Positions 41,040-51,426 of a stretch of 64,000 nt of DNA are shown here, one piece after another. The position numbers and the translations under genes were made by a program. The DNA is from Chamaecyparis obtusa (lineage: Eukaryota > Streptophyta > Pinopsida > Cupressales > Cupressaceae), in NCBI GenBank assembly GCA_027943335.1, contig BSBK01002159.1, positions 1,411,501 through 1,475,500 on the forward strand, written 5' to 3'. Every line of letters begins with the position of its first letter. Position 1 is the first letter of the stretch. The notes beneath the pieces were generated by a model. The model had not been told where the DNA came from and ran no database searches. It saw only the letters and a program-made list of their open reading frames with translations.

Positions 41040-42020
41040 ATGACAGATTGGAGTGTTCAACCATTCCCACATCACTACGACACAAGAAGAAACAGAGCAT
41101 TATTGAATACTAACCGAGAGAATATCTTACCGGGAGGAAGTAGTGACTCAGACGAACCGAGTGTTACAGGTGAACAGGCTGTAGAAACTATGGGGGATAG
41201 GAATGTTAGGGATCCTGGTGAGGAGCGATTCCTGCAGTTATTGGATACATTGACTCAGGGACAGCGATTAGCAGAGCAGAGAGCACAGGAACAGAGTCAG
41301 AGGTTGGAGCTTATGATGCAGATGATGGCTCATCAAATGGGGTTGAATGCTAACGTGGGTGGAGGAAATAATCAGAATGGTAACAATCAGAATGGGAATA
41401 ATCAGGATGGGACCTATAATGGAGGTGAACAAGTTGGGAACAATTTCGGTCATGCACCCCAGCAAGCTAGGACAATGAGTTCGAGGCCCATGATTCCCAC
41501 ATTTCCTAGAGCCCCAGAGCAGCCCGTACCAAAGCCCCAGATCACTGATATACAGGACCAGTTGAGGAGAGATTGGGAAGCCGGAGGTCCAGATTTTACT
41601 GCTGCAATTACCTTTAGGGAGTATATGGATGTGCGGATGAAACATATGCCACGTGGACATGACAGGAACCAGAGCTATGAGCTACGAAAGAAAGTGGGGA
41701 AACTTCAATTACCATATTATGATGGCTCGGGGAAGTCTACAGCAAGAGCTTGGGTTCAAAAGCTTGACACATACTTTCAATTGAACCCTATGCCTGAGGA
41801 AGAAGCTATTAAGTACGCAGCAATTCATCTGGATGGGTTAGCACACGAGTGGTGGCATCATGGTATGGTCACTATGGGTCATGCACACATTACCTCATAT
41901 GTGGAGTTTACAGAGAGACTGATTGAACGTTTTGATAGGAAGGATCCAGAACTCCATTTCAAGGAGTTAGCTCAGCTTAAACAGTGGGGATCATTGGAAA
42001 CATACATTTCAGAATTTTAG
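41040..42020 (+). CDS. gag (capsid) of CV
   Basis: 326 codons from an ATG 48 bp after the primer site. The N-terminus is low complexity, with an Asn/Gly/Gln-rich stretch (about residues 105-135). The capsid domain contains KLQLPYYDGSGKSTARAWVQ, HLDGLAHEWWHHGM and YVEFTERLIERFDRKDPELH. The frame ends ...YISEF with TAG at 42018-42020, then continues open in the same frame as [14 protein letters not shown], still capsid. The TAG is therefore an internal nonsense codon rather than the natural end; it occupies a place where Gln is usual (CAG to TAG). Confidence 0.85.
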   Translation: MTDWSVQPFPHHYDTRRNRALLNTNRENILPGGSSDSDEPSVTGEQAVETMGDRNVRDPGEERFLQLLDTLTQGQRLAEQRAQEQSQRLELMMQMMAHQMGLNANVGGGNNQNGNNQNGNNQDGTYNGGEQVGNNFGHAPQQARTMSSRPMIPTFPRAPEQPVPKPQITDIQDQLRRDWEAGGPDFTAAITFREYMDVRMKHMPRGHDRNQSYELRKKVGKLQLPYYDGSGKSTARAWVQKLDTYFQLNPMPEEEAIKYAAIHLDGLAHEWWHHGMVTMGHAHITSYVEFTERLIERFDRKDPELHFKELAQLKQWGSLETYISEF

Positions 42021-43889
42021 AAACTCGCAGTGTTAGTAACAGATGTATCTGAACGGAGGATACTAGTTCTATTTATGGATGGGTTAGCTGATCCGTTGAG
42101 AGGATGGATTAAAGCTCTCAACCCTCCCACTTTGCAGGAAGCCATTAAGAAGGCTCGCGACATGGATTCCTCTTCAGCTTCTAAGAATAAATTCCAGGCG
42201 AAGAGTTTCCCTTCGAGGAAAGATAAGGACAGGAAACCTTTTCATAGAGAGGCTCAGCCACCTAAGGAGGAAAGTAAGAGGTTGGACAATGAGACACTTA
42301 ATGATCTCAGAAAGAAGAAGCTTTGTTTTCATTGCAGGGAGCCTTGGGATTTGTCACATAAGTGTCCACTGAAGGCAAAAGCTAAGCAGATGGAATACTT
42401 TTCAGCGGAAGAGTCAATGGATGGAGATTCAGAGCAGTCATCAGAATCAGATAGGGATGATGATAATTCTTCACATGAGGAAGCACGCAGTGATAGCACG
42501 ATAGCTCAATTGTCCAGTATACAGGAGGCCGTCACTTTCAGAGTTAGGGGGACTTTGGACGGACAGAGATTTGTGGCACTCATTGATACAGGGGCAACAC
42601 ATAACTTCATTGATGAGAAGTTTGTGTCACGCAGAGGGCTACATACAGAGGAGCATAGGGGATTTAAGGTGATGGTTGCCGATGGCTTCAAGATTGACTG
42701 TACCGAGAAAATCTCCAACTTGCAGCTTCGTTTGGGAGATTATGACATGACAGGAGATTTCTTTGTGGTCAACATTGGTGACCAGGATATGGTGCTTGGG
42801 ATGAACTGGATGAAGTCTTTGGAGGAGTTTACATTTAACCTTCAGAAAATGGAGATGAGGTTTGAGGCAAATGGTAAGAAGATAGTGCTCAGAGGATTGT
42901 CAGATGGGAAGCTTAGAGTGGTGTCACTCAAGCGGATGCAGAGTTTATTTAGACATAATCAGGTACAGTGGGCAGCAGAGTTTAGAGAAATGCCTGAGAC
43001 GACAGAGCAGCATAAACAGGAGTACCCACCTGATGTACAAAAAATAATAACCAAACATACTAAGGTGTTTGGTGAGATACCTCCAGGGAGACCCCTGGAT
43101 AGAGGAATCGAGCATGTTATTGAGTTAGAAGAAGGGGCTAAGCCAGTTATCATCACACCTTACCGCCATCCAAAAAGATATAAGGATGAGATAGAAAAGG
43201 CAATCAAGGAGTTGATTGACATGGGGCACATACGGCCAAGCAAGAGTCCTTTCGCTTCTTCAGTAGTATTGGTGAAGAAGGATGGTACAATGAGGATGTG
43301 CATAGATTATAGGGAGCTGAACAAGAAAACAATCAAGAACCGATACCCTATCCCGCGCATTGATGAGCTTATTGATGAATTGCACGGTGCATGCTACTTC
43401 TCGAAGATTGATTTGAGATCCGGCTACCATCAGATACGGGTTAGAGAGGAGGATGTGGAGAAGACAGCTTTCAGATGCCACTACGGTCATTTTGAGTTCT
43501 TAGTCATGCCCTTTGGGTTGACTAATGCCCCCGCCACTTTCCAATCTTGTATGAACAGAGTGTTCAGAGATCAGTTGAGGAAGTTTGTGTTGATATTTTT
43601 TGATGATATACTGATATACAGTAGTACTTGGGAGGAACATTTGGAGCATATTGATACAGTGCTCAGTATTTTAGAGAGGGAGTCATTATATGCCAAGATG
43701 AGTAAATGCGAGTTCGGGATGACAGAGTTGCTCTATCTAGGGCATATTATTAGTGCAGGAGGTGTTCGGGTTGACCCAGACAAGATTAGGGCCATTATGG
43801 ATTGGCCACCGCCAAGGAACACTTCACAACTCAAGGGATTTCTCGGGCTTTGTGGGTTCTACCGCAGATTTGTGAAAGGATTTTCATAG
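42021..43889 (+). CDS. gag C-terminus, protease and reverse transcriptase of CV
   Basis: Open frame (first possible start about 42030), 619 codons. The capsid end is followed by a zinc knuckle of the variant [14 protein letters not shown] (residues 99-112). Protease [11 protein letters not shown] is at 184-194. The RT palm follows ([50 protein letters not shown]) with the catalytic [10 protein letters not shown]. The frame ends at TAG 43887-43889 just after [11 protein letters not shown] and continues in frame as TAAPLIDLTRRD. The enzyme copies the element RNA to DNA in the particle. Confidence 0.88.
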   Translation, partial: KLAVLVTDVSERRILVLFMDGLADPLRGWIKALNPPTLQEAIKKARDMDSSSASKNKFQAKSFPSRKDKDRKPFHREAQPPKEESKRLDNETLNDLRKKKLCFHCREPWDLSHKCPLKAKAKQMEYFSAEESMDGDSEQSSESDRDDDNSSHEEARSDSTIAQLSSIQEAVTFRVRGTLDGQRFVALIDTGATHNFIDEKFVSRRGLHTEEHRGFKVMVADGFKIDCTEKISNLQLRLGDYDMTGDFFVVNIGDQDMVLGMNWMKSLEEFTFNLQKMEMRFEANGKKIVLRGLSDGKLRVVSLKRMQSLFRHNQVQWAAEFREMPETTEQHKQEYPPDVQKIITKHTKVFGEIPPGRPLDRGIEHVIELEEGAKPVIITPYRHPKRYKDEIEKAIKELIDMGHIRPSKSPFASSVVLVKKDGTMRMCIDYRELNKKTIKNRYPIPRIDELIDELHGACYFSKIDLRSGYHQIRVREEDVEKTAFRCHYGHFEFLVMPFGLTNAPATFQSCMNRVFRDQLRKFVLIFFDDILIYSSTWEEHLEHIDTVLSILERESLYAKMSKCEFGMTELLYLGHIISAGGVRVDPDKIRAIMDWPPPRNTSQLKGFLGLCGFYRRFVKGFS

Positions 43890-45863
43890 ACAGCAGCACC
43901 ACTTATAGACTTGACACGGAGAGACAGTTTTCAATGGTCAGAGAGGGCTCAGGATTGTTTTGACAGGTTCAAGGAGCTGATGAGCACATGTCCCGTTTTG
44001 GCCATTCCAGATTTCACCAGACCTTTTGAGCTGCAGTGTGATGCCTCGGGAGAAGGCATAGGAGCTGTCCTCATGCAGGAGAAACATCCCATTGCATATG
44101 AGAGCAGGAAATTACGAGGTGTTGAGAGAACCTACAACATCTATGACAAGGAAATGTTAGCAATCATGCACGCGCTAGCTAAGTTCAGGCAATACTTAGC
44201 GGGAAGTCGATTCACAGTTAAAACAGATCATAACAGCTTGAAACATTTCCTTGGTCAAAAGGATCTTAATGACAGGCAACAAAAATGGGTGAGTAAGTTA
44301 CAGGCCTATGATTTTGACATAGTCTATGTCAAAGGGAAGAAAAATATTGTCGCAGATGCTTTATCTAGGAGGCCTCATTTGCTTGCTGTTGGAATAGTCA
44401 TGGATGATTGGAGAGAGATGATCTTGGCAGAATATGCTAAGGATAGTTGGGCATCTAGTGTTATTGAGGGGGTTGCTCAGGATAGCCGATATACTGTTGT
44501 AAATGATCTGATCATTTACAAGGAAAGGATTTATTTGGTACCTGGGTCTGCTATGAAGCAGAAGATTTTGAGAGCATTTCATGATTCACCATTGGCAGGA
44601 CATCCAGGATTCTTTAAGACATATCGGCAGGTGAGAGAGCGCTTCACTTGGAAAGGGCTCAAATCAGAGGTGCTACAGTTTGTTAGGGAGTGCCCAGTGT
44701 GTCAGCGGAACAAACAGGAACATTCCTTTCCGGGTGGTTTACTACAGCCCCTACCCATACCAGAGAAGAAGTGGGATAGCATCTCCATGGATTTTATCAC
44801 AGGGCTCCCAAAGGCACAGGGTCGGGATTGTATCTTTGTTGTGGTAGACAGATTGACGAAATTTGCACATTTCTTTGCAATTTCGTCTACTTATTCCGCA
44901 GCACAGACAGCAGAGCTATTCTTTCGAGAGGTGTTTAGACTACATGGGATACCACGGAGCATAGTCAGTGACAGAGATAGCAGATTTATGAGCCACTTTT
45001 GGCAGGAGTTATTCAGGTTGTGTGGAACAGAGCTCACTCCGAGTACCAGTTACCACCCCCAAACCGATGGGCAGACAGAGATAGTGAACAAATGGGTTGA
45101 GGGGTACCTTCGAAACTACATTGCAGGACAACAGAGGGCTTGGGTGAAGTGGCTACATCTAGGGGAGTATTGCTACAATACTTCTTTCCATATGTCTATT
45201 CAAATGTCCCCTTTCATGGCACTGTACGGGTATGATGCTCCTAATTTCTTGGATTTGTTATTTGGGGACAGTAGGGTACCTAAGGCCAAGGATCTTTTGC
45301 AGGAGTGTCAGGACATTATGCGATCCTTGAAGGAAAATTTGCAAAAGGCACAAAATCAGCAGAAGCAATATGCTGATCAACACAGGGTTGAGAGGTCTTT
45401 TGAGGTGGGAGACATGGTGTACCTCATGTTACAACCGTATAGACAGTCCTTTCTCAAGAGGAGTGGAGCAGAGAAATTGAAACCACGCTACTATGGACCA
45501 TTCAGAGTAATCAGGAGAGTGGGCGAGGTAGCTTATGAGTTGGAGCTGCCTGCAGACAGTAAAGTACATAATGTGTTCCATGTGTCACGCCTTAAGAAGG
45601 CATTGGGGCACAATGTGGTGCCTTCAGTAGTATTGCCAACTCTCGATGATGAGGGGAAGCTTATCTTGGTTCCTGAAGCTATACTTGACACCAGGGAGAG
45701 GGTGCTTCGCAGGAGGACTATCAGGGAGTACCTAGTGAAGTGGAGGAACCTACCAGTTGAGGATGCAACATGGGAGGCAGAGCAGATTCTTCAGCATCCT
45801 GAGTTGAGATTGCTTGAGGACAAGCAATTTCAAGAGGGGCGGACTGTAATGTCCCCCACTTAG
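43890..45863 (+). CDS. RNase H, integrase and chromodomain of CV
   Basis: Open frame listed from 43911, 650 codons. RNase H: FELQCDASGEGIGAVLMQ, DKEMLAIMHALAKFRQYL, TDHNSLKHF, then NIVADALSRR. Integrase HHCC zinc region: HDSPLAGHPGFFKT and ECPVCQRNK. Core Asp/Asp/Glu: SMDFITGLPKAQG, VSDRDSRFMSHFWQ, HPQTDGQTEIVNKW. A GPF-type C-terminal part (KPRYYGPFRVIRRVGEVAYE) follows, then a chromodomain (REYLVKWRNLPVEDATWE) that can direct integration to chromatin. The stop codon TAG lies 18 bases inside the 3' LTR. Confidence 0.9.
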   Translation, partial: TAAPLIDLTRRDSFQWSERAQDCFDRFKELMSTCPVLAIPDFTRPFELQCDASGEGIGAVLMQEKHPIAYESRKLRGVERTYNIYDKEMLAIMHALAKFRQYLAGSRFTVKTDHNSLKHFLGQKDLNDRQQKWVSKLQAYDFDIVYVKGKKNIVADALSRRPHLLAVGIVMDDWREMILAEYAKDSWASSVIEGVAQDSRYTVVNDLIIYKERIYLVPGSAMKQKILRAFHDSPLAGHPGFFKTYRQVRERFTWKGLKSEVLQFVRECPVCQRNKQEHSFPGGLLQPLPIPEKKWDSISMDFITGLPKAQGRDCIFVVVDRLTKFAHFFAISSTYSAAQTAELFFREVFRLHGIPRSIVSDRDSRFMSHFWQELFRLCGTELTPSTSYHPQTDGQTEIVNKWVEGYLRNYIAGQQRAWVKWLHLGEYCYNTSFHMSIQMSPFMALYGYDAPNFLDLLFGDSRVPKAKDLLQECQDIMRSLKENLQKAQNQQKQYADQHRVERSFEVGDMVYLMLQPYRQSFLKRSGAEKLKPRYYGPFRVIRRVGEVAYELELPADSKVHNVFHVSRLKKALGHNVVPSVVLPTLDDEGKLILVPEAILDTRERVLRRRTIREYLVKWRNLPVEDATWEAEQILQHPELRLLEDKQFQEGRTVMSPT

Positions 45864-47056
45864 GCAGTCTGGAAATATGTTGTCATTAGCCCGTTCTTTC
45901 ATGGTCCCGAGGGCTAACCAGGACTTCAAAAGGGATCCTGAGGTTATTTGGCCTAGTCAAATTTAATTACAAGCCAAATGGAGTTCGTTTGTTGGGTTTT
46001 GGGGAGGATTTACTATTTTTAGTAAGCCAACAGGGGATGCAGTGCCTTGGATTTTCAGTGACAGGATGTGATGCGTTTTGTTGAGCTCTTTCCGATGAGC
46101 TATCATATGTGGGATTCCGAGTTCATTTGGTATATTATTTTAATGTTTGAAGTTATAACGATAAAGTGACTATTTAATTTAAATATTATAATATTTCATA
46201 AAGTCACTTTATAAAAATCAAGTTCCCCCCTTTAAAGGACATACATGGGCATTTGTAAGGGAAAAAGGTAACATTAAAGCTCATGTTTTATCCCACATTG
46301 GCGAGACGGGAGCATAGAACTAGTAAGGAAGGATTAAAAGAGAGAGGATAGCTCTCATTTGGCAGGCTTGAAAACTGAATGAAATTTGGAAACCGCGGAG
46401 ATTATTTCTCTTTGGGCTTGGAGGACGCAAACCCTCTACGCTTTCAATCTTGACGCCATTGAAAGATATGGTCTTGAGATTTTATATTGTACTAGCAAGT
46501 TCCTGTAGCAGCGTGAGTACTGTAGCAGCGTGGTACTGTAGCAGCACGATACTGTAGCAAGTTCCTGTAGCAGCGCGGTACTGTAGCAGTCCGAATCACT
46601 GTAGCGCGGTACTGTAGCAGCGGGTTACTGTAGCAACAAGTTCCTGTAGCAGTCTGAATTACTGTAGCGCGGTACTGTAGCAGTCCGGGAACATTGTAGC
46701 TGTGAGTTACTGTAGCAATTTTTCAGAACTATTGACACTGTTGTAGCTGCAATGGGTATGGACCATCATTGAACTCTATAGTTGTTATAATGTGTTGAGT
46801 TTAATAAGATATGTTAGATATGGTAGTTGTAATTTCCTAATAATCTGAAACAAGAAATAAATGAATGGTCATTGTTAATAGCTGCATATGGTTTCATGTT
46901 GCCTTCTACTGATATCTCATACAAAATACAACAATCTTGAGGACTATTAAACAACATCAATCTGGAAAAAACATAAGGACAGTTGCAGGCCAACTGTTTG
47001 ACAAAATGACAGGAAGAAACAGACTCTAGAATTACAGAACCAGGCAGCATATTACA
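45845..47056 (+). repeat. 3' LTR of CV
   Basis: 1212 bp, same ends as the 5' LTR, preceded by a purine tract (CAAGAGGGGCGGAC). A few substitutions and a shorter minisatellite distinguish it. Confidence 0.92.
46490..46715 (+). repeat. CTGTAGCAGCG minisatellite in the 3' LTR
   Basis: Same unit as at 40380-40640, fewer copies. Confidence 0.85.
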
Positions 47057-47640
47057 TTAAACTCTTATTAAAGGGTGGACACACCAAATGTGCAATGCAA
47101 CACAAGACCTTTCATTTGTCAAGTTTCAACATCCTGATTATAGTTTGTTATTGCAAATCACTAAGATATTTTAGCTGGTGAGGATGAGAATGAGATTCTA
47201 CAACAAAGCACCAGAGTCTGGTGTTAATATAAAGCTTTCATTCTCAACTTTTCAACTGCTATTAAAGGATCAGAACACTGAATACCGGATGGGAGACCAG
47301 GCCTTTCATTTATTAAGTCTCAACATCATGCTTATAGTTAGTTGACCCAAATCACCAAGCTATCCCAATTAGCAAGAAGTTAGCAAAGGACCTTTGTTCT
47401 GACCTTTCTAAACTCCTGTCGAGGGGTCAGCGCATCATATACGGGATAGGGAACAGGACCTTCAATCCATTAAGTCTCGCCATCTTGATGACTGCTAATT
47501 AATACAAGTTTGTAAGATATTCCAGACAGCAAGGAGGAGGGGAGATTATAAAACACCAGGTGCCAGTGTTTGTAGAGGTCCTTCATTCTCACCTTTTAAA
47601 ATTCTTCTCAAGGGCCCAACACAGCAAATGTGTAATGCAA
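47057..47640 (+). repeat. Right part of the 160-195-bp tandem array
   Basis: Three diverged units. Each includes a phrase like ACTAAGATATTTTAGCTGGT, a phrase like AGCACCAGAGTCTGGTGTTA, and CCTTTCATT...AAGTCTCAACATC. Key phrases are at about 47155, 47345 and 47510. The first unit is shared with 39620-39740, split by CV. Confidence 0.65.
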
Positions 47641-47872
47641 AGCAGAAATGAAAACGTATCAAAATAAAATAACAATAATCAATTAAATACTTGCCCTGAG
47701 AATGAGACTAGTAAGATCAATTTTCAGAAAACAATTTTAGAGATTATAGAGTGCATCTTAATTAATATGTAAGATAGATTTTCTAAAAATTACTTTCATC
47801 TTTGTTCTACCCCCAGAAGCACTATTGTTGTGTCTCTCTTAAGTAACCCCAAAAAACAAAAAAAATAGTTAC

Positions 47873-48120
47873 CTGCCTTTACAGTACTGGTAACGTTTAC
47901 GGTTATGGACCCAGTGAACTACTTCAACTGCTTTCCTCCAGTTACCCAGATCACCTAAAACTTGGACAATCTTTACCAAACGACCATCAGTGAACTTCAT
48001 TCTTGCACTGTGCATCAGATTGGAGAGCTGCCATGTAGGCATTTTAACATTTACACTATCCAACCTGTTCAACATAACCAATTGTTCAATGGTCTTTTCA
48101 ATATTGGAAGCTAGACCAAG
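47873..48120 (-). CDS. Exon of a pentatricopeptide-repeat-like host gene
   Basis: An 82-codon open exon bounded by an acceptor (ACATTTAG|CTTGG) and a donor (AAAGGCAG|GTAACT). It reads LGLASNIEKTIEQLVMLN, MPTWQLSNLMHSARMKFTDG and VQVLGDLGNWRKAVEVVHWV. This resembles the stretch before the first repeats in plastid PPR proteins of the DG1/EMB2279 type (from memory, not searched). No stops. No adjoining exon was recognised up to either window edge. If it is functional, the downstream intron exceeds 47 kb and the upstream one 15 kb; otherwise it is a relocated fragment. It is the best candidate host coding sequence in the window. Confidence 0.55.
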
Positions 48121-48762
48121 CTAAATGTTAAAAAGGAAAATTAGATTTGATAAAAGCATATGAAAGACTGGATGTCTAGAAGAATAAGTCACAACTACCG
48201 TAAAAGGCTATTAATTGCAGGTTACAAAATTATATTGTGGAACATCCATGTGAGAATTCATTCCACATACCTCCTCTGCATTACCAATTCACCAAAACGA
48301 ATTATTTCCCTTACAAAAGATAATTTCCAAGACAGCCATCTTGCATTCAAGATCATTATTTTCAGATGCAAAATTGGCAGAAGCAAAAAAACACCTTCTG
48401 TAAGTGTGGTGAAAGGTGCAACATGTTTGGATTATACACCAAAATCTACCAAAAAATTGAAATGTCGAGAATTGTTTCCTTTGGCAAAATTTATGAGAAA
48501 ATTTTATTTGTAAAAGAAAAGAAAGTTCTAAAAACAAAAAATCATGTAAATGATGGAAAGCAAGCAAATGTTTGACGAATAGAGAGAGATGAGACCAATT
48601 TGATCAAGGAGGATCTCCCAACATTGGTTCCTGTAGTAATACCAAGAAAATTCTCGTTACATACATTAACTATGGGAACACTTCAATAGTCTATGGCATA
48701 GATTGATAACTTGCCGAGTACTTGGCAACTCAAAGAGTACTTGACAACTTCTGCCAGGAGTT
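48121..48762. other. Non-coding stretch upstream of the PPR-like exon
   Basis: AT-rich, with no recognised coding sequence or repeat. It is probably intronic. It ends at GAGTT (48758-48762), the left flank of solo LTR GL3. Confidence 0.4.
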
Positions 48763-49159
48763 TGTACCCAATTTTGAATTCACAAAATTGGACAACCCTA
48801 CGCAAATTTTCTCATGAATTCGTGGGTGTTTTCTCCGAGTTTTGGTGTTCCTAACGATGTGTTATGAAGACAATCAGTTATCCCTTGTATTGTCCTAAGT
48901 TTCACATCTTTCGAACACTATTTGTGAAGGTTTTCGTCAAGCTTTTCTTCTTTCTTTCTATGACGAGTTTTTCATCCCTGACTGCAAATGCTTGATTTTT
49001 GGCAACCTTCGAGACTTTATTTGATTTTCTTGTTTGTATGTTTCGTTTTCGGTTTTGTTTTCATCTTAGATTGATTGCATTTTTTATTTCGCTCGTTACG
49101 AACTATCTTAGGCCTCAATCGAAATTCTATTTCAAAAGTTATTAAGGAATTAAGTACAC

Positions 49160-50379
49160 TGCAAGTGCAAGTCATGACAATTGTGTAGTCAGAGGCAGCA
49201 TCTACTGTGGCTACTACTTCCATGTCTCATGTTGTTTCTTTCACTTTACCTCCATGGCTTGGTTTCATTACTCAAAAGAGAAAGAAGCAGGAGGCTCCTC
49301 CAGAGGAGTTTGATTTCAGAGAGTTCAACAAGGCAAAGCCTCCAAAGAGTAAGAAGGCAAAGACAATTTACAGGGTCACAATTGATCAAAATGAAGTCAA
49401 ATATGTTGAGGTTGTTGAACCCCCAGTTGACAAACCAATAAAAGAACTAAAGGCCTTTGATTACAAGTTCACAAAAAATTGAACTTGGTAAACAAACACA
49501 TCTGGGTTGTCAACAGGACGAACATGATGCAGTGGCCTTACTCTCTAAAAAGAATGATCGGGAGAAGAAAAATTAGCTTAAGAAAGAGAATGCCCGCCTA
49601 CTGGAAACAATTGAAAAGATGAACAACTCTTATCAAAGAGTTGAACCTATTTCTTATTCTCTTCCAGAGGAGATAAGCAGGTATGTAGAGTAGGTCAATT
49701 GCAAAGCCAAAGCCATAGATGATTGGGGAAGCCAACTGGAATCACAGGGTGTACTAGTGATCAGAGATGCTTTATGAGTTTTGAGCCACATCAGGGAAAC
49801 CATCACCAAATTGAACGAGCTCCTTACATCATTCAACCAATAGTTGAAGGTCTTGGATGAAGATTTGAGCGTCTGGAAGAGGATGCTTAATGTTGACCTA
49901 GATATGTTGTGTGAGTACTGTGAGTACGAAGTTATTTCTTCTCAGGAAATATACTTAGATTTGATGGTCAACAAAGAGCAAGTCATTAAGGGACTGGTGA
50001 CGGAAGTGAAGGTTGTTGTGGACTTGTGCAAGGAACAAGAGCACACAATCAATAGCAATTTTGAGGAGCTGACATGTAAGGTAATAGCTGAAAATGGTGA
50101 TCTGATCACAGAAGATCATGTTATGACAGAGTTCATGAAGGTAATTCGCCAAGAGCTTGAGGTAGATAACTTTGATTTCAGCTCAATTGACAAACGGACA
50201 AGCTATAAGAGTCTGTTGAATCATCCTTAGATCAGCATTGCAGGGTACATCAAAGATGTTTTCAAAGGTGCAAGCATAATTCGCAAGACAACTACTATTG
50301 CACAGCACATGGGTGCACCAGACCCCGTAGTTGTACATGAGTCTCTTCGCAAGTTTGAGACTTCCATCGACACTCTCTA
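49160..50379 (+). pseudogene. C-terminal remnant of the U3 ORF in GL3
   Basis: Frames 49207-49482 and 49844-50230 with several stops between. Conserved with GE: LPPWLGFITQKRKKQEAPPE, KAKTIYRVTIDQNEVKYVEV, ETIEKMNNS, QLKVLDEDLSVWKRM and the end AQHMGAPDPVVVHESLRKFE. It confirms that the C-terminal domain is part of the LTR family and not a chance frame. Confidence 0.7.
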
Positions 50380-50636
50380 AAGACAATTCCTAAGTGTCAT
50401 GGAAATTTATCATTTTCTCATGCTTTATAGATAGGTGTTGATTTGATGACAGATTACATGTAGGATGGAAACAAGTTGTAAATGCAGGGGGACTTGCACC
50501 AATATAGTAGCTACATGTAATCAAATTGCAAGTGCATTAGATCTTGTAATTTTGAATAAGTCAAAGTAGGATTTTGAATAAGTCAAAGGTGGTTAAGGGT
50601 TTCCTTTTCTTTCTCCATCTCTCTCCACTCCTTGCC

Positions 50637-50646
50637 TATATAAAGG
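50637..50646 (+). promoter_or_regulatory. LTR promoter TATA box of GL3
   Basis: TATATAAAGG, about 257 bp after the ORF end and 780 bp before the LTR end, parallel to 28826-28835. Confidence 0.6.
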
Positions 50647-51426
50647 AGTGGCCTCATTGTAAGTATGATATTTTGTTTTATGCAAAAAGGCTAGGTTGAA
50701 ATCTCTTGTAACTTGAAAACTTTGTGTTTCTTGATGCAAAATTTCTGAATTGAATAAAAGAAGTAGGTGTTCTCAAACTTTGTGTTGTGAAGCTTGAGGT
50801 TAATTAGTGTATTCTTACGTTGCATTGATTGATCTATCTTTAATTCATCTTATAGTTTATTTTGTGTAAATCTCTTGAGCATTCAATTTGAATTTTGAAG
50901 ACTTTGTGCTTCAAAAGGAAGAATTGCAATAATTGATAGTGGCTGCAACTACATAGAATTGAAAGACTTTGTGCTTCATTTGAAAGTATTTTTATTCAAG
51001 TTAGTGGATCTTCAGTAAGAGACTTTGCACCTTACTATATATTCAGATTATAGAATCTCCATTCGTAATAAGCGTAGGAGACTTTGGGTTCCTGTATCTA
51101 TTCCACCTAGTATAAAGTAGATTGTTGTCTTTGGTGTTGTTCTTACGTCAACCCTCGAGCCACCAATATTATCGTAGCAATATGCATTGTTTGTTAAACT
51201 TCCTTGAGTTGATTATAAGTCATTGTAAAATCATTCTTGGAAAAAAAGGAATTGATTAAAGAGAACTGCCCTTATTGTACTTTCAGTTAAGTTCCTATTG
51301 AAGCCACCTACGGTAAGAAGGGAGCCTCCCCTACTGCTGAGAGGAGAGAGAAATCTCATAAGACATTGTCTAAAGTCACAGTTTTGCAAGTTGTAGTCAT
51401 AGTGACATACAAAACTTTTAGCCAAC

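Larger units (their letters stand above)
39741..47056 (+). mobile_element. Young Ty3/gypsy chromovirus (CV)
   Basis: Flanked by the perfect 5-bp duplication TTAAA (39736-39740, 47057-47061). LTRs of 1239 and 1212 bp begin TGTAATGTCCCCCAC and end CAGCATATTACA. They are nearly identical apart from a length change in an internal minisatellite and a few substitutions. A gag-PR-RT-RNase H-integrase-chromodomain order is complete. Only two nonsense codons break the polyprotein (42018 and 43887). Confidence 0.92.
48763..51426 (+). mobile_element. Deleted giant solo LTR (GL3), same family as GE
   Basis: Starts TGTACCCAATTTTGAATTCA and ends CTTTTAGCCAAC, with flanks GAGTT and GAGTA as a likely 5-bp duplication (4/5). 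The first 390 bp align with the start of the GE LTR (ACAACCCTACGCAAATTTTC, CTGCAAATGCTTGATTTTTG). Around 49150 the sequence jumps to the part matching about 27360 of GE and stays parallel to the end. The internal deletion of about 4.3 kb removed the N-terminal two-thirds of the U3 ORF. Confidence 0.7.

Noticed and set aside
48160..48575. Plus- and minus-strand ORFs right of the PPR-like exon
   Set aside because: Low-complexity, Lys/Phe-rich translations without splice-site support or family motifs; treated as intronic.
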